A DNA stretch of 7,076 bases from Sphingobacteriaceae bacterium. GTDB taxonomy: Bacteria > Bacteroidota > Bacteroidia > B-17B0 > Aurantibacillaceae. The notes beneath the pieces were generated by a model that did not search any database, was not told the DNA's origin, and saw only the letters and a list, made by a program, of their open reading frames with translations. Within the stretch, counting starts at the first letter, position 1; every line of letters begins with the position of its first letter. Positions 5,542-7,076 of the stretch are shown one piece after another. Where the stretch lies: contig JADJXI010000012.1 of assembly GCA_016715905.1 (NCBI GenBank), positions 1 to 7,076 of the forward strand, in the 5' to 3' direction. A program made the position numbers and the translations under genes.

Positions 5542-7076
5542 TAAAATCTTCAAATCCATTAATCAATTTTTAAAATATGGGTATATTAAAACTGAGGAAT
5601 ATAGGAAAAAATTGATTGATTATACATTATCTCTAATTAAAAATAAAGGAGAAGGAGAAGTTACAAATCTTAAAGAAAGAGATGAATATTATATTGTATG
5701 TGATAAAATTATTAATGAAAAGAAAAATGATATACGATCTATTACAGAGAATAATGAAACATTACAAGATGATTTATTAAAAGAAGTCATTTCTTTTCTG
5801 GAAAGCACAAATAAAAAAATTATAAATAATAAAGTAAAGTATGAACAAGAAAAAAAACAAATCCAAAGTTTAATGAATTACAATGAAGTACAGTTTCGTA
5901 GAAAATGGAAAGATATAAAATCAATTACAAGTCAATACAACGATATAAATCATAATTTTTATGAAAAGGAAATCGAAAAAAGTAAAAATGAAAAAGATCG
6001 AAAAAAATCTATAAGGGATATTAAAAATGCATTTGTTAAAGCTTGGAATGAAAGTTTTACTAAAAAGATCATTAAAGAAGAATTGGAACTAATTGAATCA
6101 GAAAGAAAAAAGTTTATAAAAGATTTTTATGAGCGAATAGATAAAATCAAACAATTACAAGGTCGGTTAAAACCAATATTTAAAGAACTTGGAAGGTTAT
6201 GGGATTTGTCTTCTGGTGATTGGACTGATTCTGGTATAGATGTATTAATAGAATATGCAAGGATGTTAGAAAATAACCATTCCTTGGAGAACTTTGTTGA
6301 TTCACTTGGAAGAATGAGAAAAGCTGAAATTGAGTATGAAGAAGAAATTCGTAAAAAAATTGTATATGTTTCTTATTACAAGCCAGACCCAGCATTTAAG
6401 GAGGAAGTGGTGGGAGTTACAGAAGGAAAAGACTTGAATCGACTTTTACCTTCAGAACTAGCACTCTTAGACGAAGATTTAGAGACCATTTTTTTTAAAA
6501 AATATATAGAAGGACGATTACAAAATTTTGAATATTCTTCTAAGTTTTTAGATTACAAAGCAGAAACAATAGAAGAGAGGATAAAAAAACAAAAAGAAAA
6601 TAAAAAAGGTCCTTTCATTCTATGTGTTGATACTTCAGCTTCTATGAATGGAACACCTGAGGTAATTGCAAAAACTCTTTCTTTTGCTTTTTTAAAAAGA
6701 GCAGTAGAAGAAGACAGAAAATGTTATCTTATCTCATTTTCTACAAAAATAGAAACATTGGAACTAACATCTTTCAAAACCTCTTTTAAAAATGTTATTT
6801 CGTTTTTACAAATGTCTTTTCAAGGAGGCACTGACTCTACTCCAGCTTTGGAGCATTCTTTAAAAATGCTAAAAGAAGAAAATTATAAAAAAGCTGATGT
6901 TGTGATGATATCTGACTTTGTTATGGATAAAATTCCAAATGATACTGAACAAAAGATCATTGATGCCCAAAAGGATAAAACAAGATTTCATTCTTTACTA
7001 ATTGGTAGTAGCCAAAATGAAGAGACAATTAAAATATTTAATACAAATTGGGTTTATGATGCTAATGATCCAAAAG
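5531..7076 (+). CDS. viaA: ViaA-type VWA-domain partner of RavA (3' end outside window)
   Basis: ViaA is the VWA-domain cofactor that stimulates RavA's ATPase activity and binds targets with it. 515 codons are present. Residues about 95-205 are rich in Lys and Glu and look helical or coiled-coil. The family block GRLWDLSSGDW is at 221-231, and NRLLPSELALL at 303-313. The VWA domain starts near 360: GPFILCVDTSASM carries the MIDAS DxSxS (D367, S369, S371), the MIDAS threonine is in QGGTDS (T434), and VVMISDF holds the further acidic residue (D462). The last visible residues (KIFNTNWVYDAND) match the extreme C-terminus of E. coli ViaA (483 residues, from memory), so roughly a dozen residues are missing. 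The part before GRLW appears about 50 residues longer than in E. coli. The ATG at 5531 overlaps the ravA stop by 11 bases and has only a weak AAGAG upstream, so translational coupling is likely. Confidence 0.93.
   Translation, partial: MLTDKIFKSINQFLKYGYIKTEEYRKKLIDYTLSLIKNKGEGEVTNLKERDEYYIVCDKIINEKKNDIRSITENNETLQDDLLKEVISFLESTNKKIINNKVKYEQEKKQIQSLMNYNEVQFRRKWKDIKSITSQYNDINHNFYEKEIEKSKNEKDRKKSIRDIKNAFVKAWNESFTKKIIKEELELIESERKKFIKDFYERIDKIKQLQGRLKPIFKELGRLWDLSSGDWTDSGIDVLIEYARMLENNHSLENFVDSLGRMRKAEIEYEEEIRKKIVYVSYYKPDPAFKEEVVGVTEGKDLNRLLPSELALLDEDLETIFFKKYIEGRLQNFEYSSKFLDYKAETIEERIKKQKENKKGPFILCVDTSASMNGTPEVIAKTLSFAFLKRAVEEDRKCYLISFSTKIETLELTSFKTSFKNVISFLQMSFQGGTDSTPALEHSLKMLKEENYKKADVVMISDFVMDKIPNDTEQKIIDAQKDKTRFHSLLIGSSQNEETIKIFNTNWVYDANDPK

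Noticed and set aside
6180..6395. Minus-strand ORF of 71 codons
   Set aside because: Antisense shadow of viaA.

Overview
The window is AT-rich bacterial DNA with two very different halves. Bases 1 to about 3720 contain no convincing intact gene. They are purine-rich on the + strand, crowded with stop codons in every frame, and interrupted by three visibly GC-richer, long, palindromic repeats at 1107-1338, 2554-2763 and 3516-3717. Bases 3821-7076 carry a normal, tightly packed two-gene operon in the standard genetic code.

The operon is ravA-viaA: a MoxR-family AAA+ ATPase followed by its von Willebrand factor A (VWA) partner. Domain order, the Walker and MIDAS motifs, and several family-specific blocks recalled from the Escherichia coli proteins all agree. 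As given, ravA is broken by one frameshift. The AAA+ part is read in one frame (3821-4870) and the LARA-like and C-terminal helical part in another (open from 4819 to 5541). One missing A in the A-run at 4822-4824 would restore a single 573-residue protein. viaA starts inside the end of ravA (11-base overlap) and runs off the window with only about a dozen residues probably missing.

The three repeats have imperfect inverted ends and internal stems. Repeat 1 has ends that match the integron attC core consensus exactly (RYYYAAC / GTTRRRY), with one extra base in the 5' inner arm, as in real attC sites. Repeats 2 and 3 share a different pair of ends. All three share an identical 24-base internal block. 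Repeat 3 has lost its outer right end just before the ravA leader. The simplest model is a remnant of a cassette array whose cassettes (about 1.4 kb and 1.0 kb) have no recognisable ORF. A family of non-integron palindromic elements is the alternative. Between repeats 2 and 3 lies a three-and-a-bit-copy tandem repeat of about 150 bases. One of its frames looks protein-like but has conserved TAA/TAG triplets.

The organism cannot be named from this sequence. It is a low-GC bacterium; no integrase, tRNA, rRNA or CRISPR array is visible. Functionally, RavA and ViaA act together as a chaperone-like ATPase/VWA pair. Whether the repeat-rich DNA upstream has anything to do with them beyond adjacency is unknown.
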